Source: Lysinibacillus piscis
Lineage (GTDB): Bacteria; Bacillota; Bacilli; Bacillales_A; Planococcaceae
Length of the DNA stretch: 64,000 bases
Reading direction: 5' to 3'
NCBI RefSeq assembly: GCF_026012395.1
Contig: NZ_BRZA01000002.1
Span: 620,001-684,000, forward strand
A model generated the notes under the pieces. The model did no database searches. It was given only the letters and a program-made list of their open reading frames with translations, and was not told the DNA's origin. This document shows positions 61,628 to 64,000 of the stretch, piece after piece; position 1 is the stretch's first letter; each line of letters opens with the position of its first letter. The position numbers and the translations under genes were made by a program.

Positions 61628-61987
61628 TTAAGGAATGTGTTGTATATGTGTATGAGTAAAGGCATCCTTGTATTTTAGACCGTAGCCTAATGCGCGATCT
61701 ACCCCTATATGCATCAACCAGATTAAAGCAATCATCATACAGACGTTTTCTGTACAAACAATGCCAATAAATAATAGGAAAGCTGGACAAATAAAGCTAT
61801 GGCTCATGTTATAAAATAAAGCGCCGACTTTTCCATTGATTAAATAGCCTACCATACTAATATCAGGGGTGAGCAAAAACAAAATAAGATATAGCCATGG
61901 AAATTGATAATACCAGTAAAACAATAGACAAAGTAGTGCAATGCTGGCGTATTCTAATTTAATAATGTGACGTAATTTCACATTCAT
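61628..61987 (-). CDS. DUF4260 family membrane protein
   Basis: A 119-aa protein with four hydrophobic helices and the family signature MHIGVDRALGYGLKYKDAF near the C-terminus. Function unknown. ATG 61987 is preferred (AAAGGACGG upstream); a GTG one codon earlier is possible. Its 5' end overlaps the MerR gene 3' end by about 29 bp, so it is co-expressed with, and probably controlled by, that regulator. Confidence 0.85.
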   Translation of the reverse strand: MNVKLRHIIKLEYASIALLCLLFYWYYQFPWLYLILFLLTPDISMVGYLINGKVGALFYNMSHSFICPAFLLFIGIVCTENVCMMIALIWLMHIGVDRALGYGLKYKDAFTHTHIQHIP

Positions 61988-62408
61988 CACCGTCCTTTAT
62001 TAAATTTTGATACGTTTTGTCGATAATAGCTGCAATAATTTCTTTATTTTTCTCGTATTGTTCGTCTATTATTAAGCCTTGAATTGTTTGTAAAGATTGT
62101 AATGCTTGCTGTAAAAAATACAATTGCTGTTCAATCGTTGTTATTTTGTAGGCAAAGTGTTGGAGTGTTTCTTGATTGCAAGTGACAGAAATCGGTTTTT
62201 GCTCTAACAAAATGAGTTGCTTTATTTCCTGTAATGTAAAACCGAGTTGCTTCAAAACAAGAATAAATTTCATGGTATATTCACACTTAGCGTCATATAC
62301 ACGATAGCCATTAGATTGCTTAATAGGATGTAGAAGCCCCTCTTTTTCATAATAGCGAACAGTGTCTGGTGATACCTGATATTGTGTAGCAAACTGTTTA
62401 ATATACAT
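61959..62408 (-). CDS. MerR family transcriptional regulator
   Basis: A 149-aa regulator: winged helix (YIKQFATQYQVSPDTVRYYEKEGLLHP, then SNGYRVYD), a dimerisation coiled coil (about 75-125) and a C-terminal effector part with few conserved residues. One Cys occurs in SVTCNQET and one near the end (GDECE), so a metal- or redox-sensing role is possible but unproven. ATG 62408 follows AGGAGGGG. Upstream lies a MerR-type promoter with a 19-bp spacer. Confidence 0.92.
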   Translation of the reverse strand: MYIKQFATQYQVSPDTVRYYEKEGLLHPIKQSNGYRVYDAKCEYTMKFILVLKQLGFTLQEIKQLILLEQKPISVTCNQETLQHFAYKITTIEQQLYFLQQALQSLQTIQGLIIDEQYEKNKEIIAAIIDKTYQNLIKDGDECEITSHY

Positions 62409-62427
62409 GCTAACCCCTCCTGCAATT

Positions 62428-62458
62428 ATCGTAGCATTGGAGTATACTCTAAGGTCAA
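62428..62458 (-). promoter_or_regulatory. MerR-type promoter with 19-bp spacer
   Basis: On the minus strand TTGACC (62458-62453) and TACGAT (62433-62428) are separated by 19 bp. The palindrome GAGTATACTC (62440-62449) lies within the spacer. This is the architecture of promoters that MerR proteins activate by untwisting DNA; here it would be autoregulated. Confidence 0.8.
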
Positions 62459-62524
62459 GTATGGTTTTCATTTTTAGAAAATAGGGAATACACTATTTAT
62501 CTACATGAATTGCAGGTGATATGT

Positions 62525-64000
62525 ATGTTTGAAAATTTATTATTTCAAGTACCATTTCTTCTTTTCGTAGGGTTATTAGCCCAATGGATAGCGTGGCGTT
62601 TTCGGCTACCTGGCATTGTGATAATGAGTATGGCTGGGCTATTAATAGGACCGTTTACAGGATTGGTATCGCCAAAGGAAACATTTGGACCAATATTCCA
62701 TACATTGATTTCTTTAGCTGTTGCAGTTATTTTATTTGAAGGTAGTTTGAGCTTAGATTTTCGAGAGATACGTGAGTTTCGTAAAGCAATTAAACGAATT
62801 GCGACAATTGGTGCGGGGATAGCATGGATTGCAGGCTCTATGGCAGCGCATTATGTAGCTGGATTATCATGGCCAGTAGCCTTTGTCATTGGTGGCTTAT
62901 TTATCGTGACAGGTCCAACAGTTATTTTGCCATTATTGCGACAAGCAAAATTAAAGGAACGTCCAGCAGCTATTCTCAAATGGGAAGGCATTGTTGTTGA
63001 TCCATTCGGTGCATTATTAGCGTTATTTGCCTATCAAGTTGTGCTTAATATCTATCAATTAGAGGGTAGCACCTCCATTTTGATTTTCTTTGTTTCTGCT
63101 TTGCTAGCAGCGTTATTAGGAGGCATAGTTGGATTTTTAATGGGACAATGTTTGGAGCGTGGAATTATTCCAGAATTTTTAAAATCCCCTTTGTTGCTTG
63201 TAACGGTCTTACTTGTTTTTGCAATAAGTGATGCCATTATGCATGAGACAGGCTTACTTGCTGTCACTGTTATGGGGCTAGTTATGGCCAATATGCATTT
63301 AACAAGTCATCATGAATTGCTTCATTTTAAAGAAAATATTTCTGTTATTTTAATATCGAGCGTCTTTATTATGCTGACGGCTTCTCTAACAACCGACACA
63401 TTGGCCCAAATTTTAGATTGGCGTATGTTTTTATTTGGTTTAACGATGATGTTTATTGTGAGACCATTGTCCATTTGGGGAGCGACAATCAATGCAGGTT
63501 TATCGAAAAAGGAACGCTTATTGATTGGATGGATAGCACCAAGAGGTATTGTTGCTTTGACGGTTTCGGGCTATTTTGCGACAGCTTTACAGGAAGCTGG
63601 ATTTCCAAGCGCTCAGTTATTGACAGCATTGACATTGGCATTAGTATTTACAACAGTAGTAGCACATGGTTTCAGTATTAGTTGGTTAGCAAAAAAATTA
63701 GATTTACAGGCCTCTTCTGGTACAGGTGTTGTAATTGTTGGGGCGTCCTCATTTACCACACAGCTAGCTACCTCACTACAGCATAATAATGTCGAGGTCT
63801 TATTAATGGATTCCTCTTGGCAACAGCTATCGATGGCACGACAACAAGGCATTAAGACTGAGGTTGGCGATATTTTAAGTGAGCATACGGAATTTTATGT
63901 GGATTTAACACCGTATAATCAGTTAATTGCTGCAACAACACAGGATGCATACAATGTTTTAGTATGTGCAGAGTTTCTTCCTATTTTAGGAAGATTTAAT
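62525..64000 (+). CDS. Cation:proton antiporter (CPA1, with TrkA-N-like domain), 3' truncated by window
   Basis: The frame is open to the window end (492 codons), so the C-terminus is missing. Residues 1-390 form about 12-13 membrane helices of a Na+/H+ exchanger: FRLPGIVIMSMAGLLIGP, VILFEGSLSLDF, VTGPTVILPLLRQAKL, WEGIVVDPFGALLAL (with the ion-binding Asp) and WIAPRGIVALTV. From about residue 398 a Rossmann-like TrkA-N/RCK segment starts with GVVIVGASSFTTQLATSLQ and VLLMDSS. It exchanges Na+ or K+ for H+; a nucleotide probably gates it. ATG 62525 follows CAGGTG. Confidence 0.9.
   Translation, partial: MFENLLFQVPFLLFVGLLAQWIAWRFRLPGIVIMSMAGLLIGPFTGLVSPKETFGPIFHTLISLAVAVILFEGSLSLDFREIREFRKAIKRIATIGAGIAWIAGSMAAHYVAGLSWPVAFVIGGLFIVTGPTVILPLLRQAKLKERPAAILKWEGIVVDPFGALLALFAYQVVLNIYQLEGSTSILIFFVSALLAALLGGIVGFLMGQCLERGIIPEFLKSPLLLVTVLLVFAISDAIMHETGLLAVTVMGLVMANMHLTSHHELLHFKENISVILISSVFIMLTASLTTDTLAQILDWRMFLFGLTMMFIVRPLSIWGATINAGLSKKERLLIGWIAPRGIVALTVSGYFATALQEAGFPSAQLLTALTLALVFTTVVAHGFSISWLAKKLDLQASSGTGVVIVGASSFTTQLATSLQHNNVEVLLMDSSWQQLSMARQQGIKTEVGDILSEHTEFYVDLTPYNQLIAATTQDAYNVLVCAEFLPILGRFN

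Overview
The window comes from a low-GC, endospore-forming Gram-positive bacterium (Bacillales). Gene order and gene content point to the Lysinibacillus / 'Bacillus sphaericus' side of the family. The order recN - spoIVB - spo0A - GDPD (yqiK-like) - DUF2627 (yqzF-like) - bcd - lpdV - bkdAA - bkdAB - bkdB - brxB - yqjA-like - mce - pccB - yqjE-like matches the Bacillus subtilis backbone. On top of it lie methylmalonyl-CoA mutase genes, a carboxynorspermidine pathway and a GlcNAc PTS operon that carries ptsH and ptsI. The genus assignment is an inference from gene content; no rRNA gene is present.

Layout. 1-4.4 kb: end of recN, spoIVB and spo0A (with an apparent sigma-H/0A-box promoter), then two small accessory genes (VOC, GNAT) among gene remnants. 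4.7-7.3 kb: DUF342 protein, glycerophosphodiesterase, DUF2627. 7.4-13.6 kb: branched-chain amino acid catabolism (bcd-lpdV-bkdAA-bkdAB-bkdB) behind a CodY-like box. 13.7-15.6 kb: AT-rich insertion of unknown genes. 15.7-27.4 kb: propionyl-CoA/methylmalonyl-CoA metabolism (mutA, mutB, meaB, mce, pccB) with brxB, an aromatic acid exporter homologue, the short Prli42 gene on the minus strand, a coiled-coil protein, an M20 peptidase and a CheW-like protein. 27.5-28.6 kb: Spo0A-like boxes, a cyclic-di-GMP-I riboswitch and a secreted TIM-barrel protein. 28.6-33.3 kb: carboxynorspermidine dehydrogenase/decarboxylase pair, a TPR-like protein and a Cj0069-type protein. 33.6-38.0 kb: PepSY membrane protein, a two-component system and a secreted ankyrin protein. 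38.1-41.6 kb: a possible secreted effector with a small membrane partner, a cell-wall-type secreted protein, palindromic repeats, a NERD protein and a 21-bp tandem array. 41.6-47.2 kb: MarR + MFS, then a Fur-controlled efeO-efeB-efeU iron uptake operon. 47.3-50.4 kb: pentapeptide-repeat protein, a beheaded PH-domain gene, a patatin-like protein, DUF3885 and DUF2651. 50.4-57.2 kb: nagE-nagA-SIS-nagB-ptsH-ptsI behind cre and NagR-type operators. 57.2-64.0 kb: spo0M, ynfA, an SDR protein, DUF47 + Pit phosphate transport, DUF4260/MerR and a truncated cation:proton antiporter.

How the parts work together. Leu/Ile/Val are deaminated by Bcd and oxidatively decarboxylated by the Bkd complex. The Val/Ile branch yields propionyl-CoA, which PccB, Mce and MutAB (protected by MeaB) carry to succinyl-CoA. 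GlcNAc enters through NagE, phosphorylated by the EI and HPr encoded in the same operon, and is taken by NagA and NagB to fructose-6-P. Sporulation control (Spo0A, SpoIVB, Spo0M) recurs, and the riboswitch locus may join Spo0A and c-di-GMP control of one secreted protein. That locus, the 21-bp heptad-phase repeat arrays and the TTATC-ended palindromes are the most interesting non-routine signals. I did not find a CRISPR array, rRNA or tRNA gene, insertion sequence or prophage.
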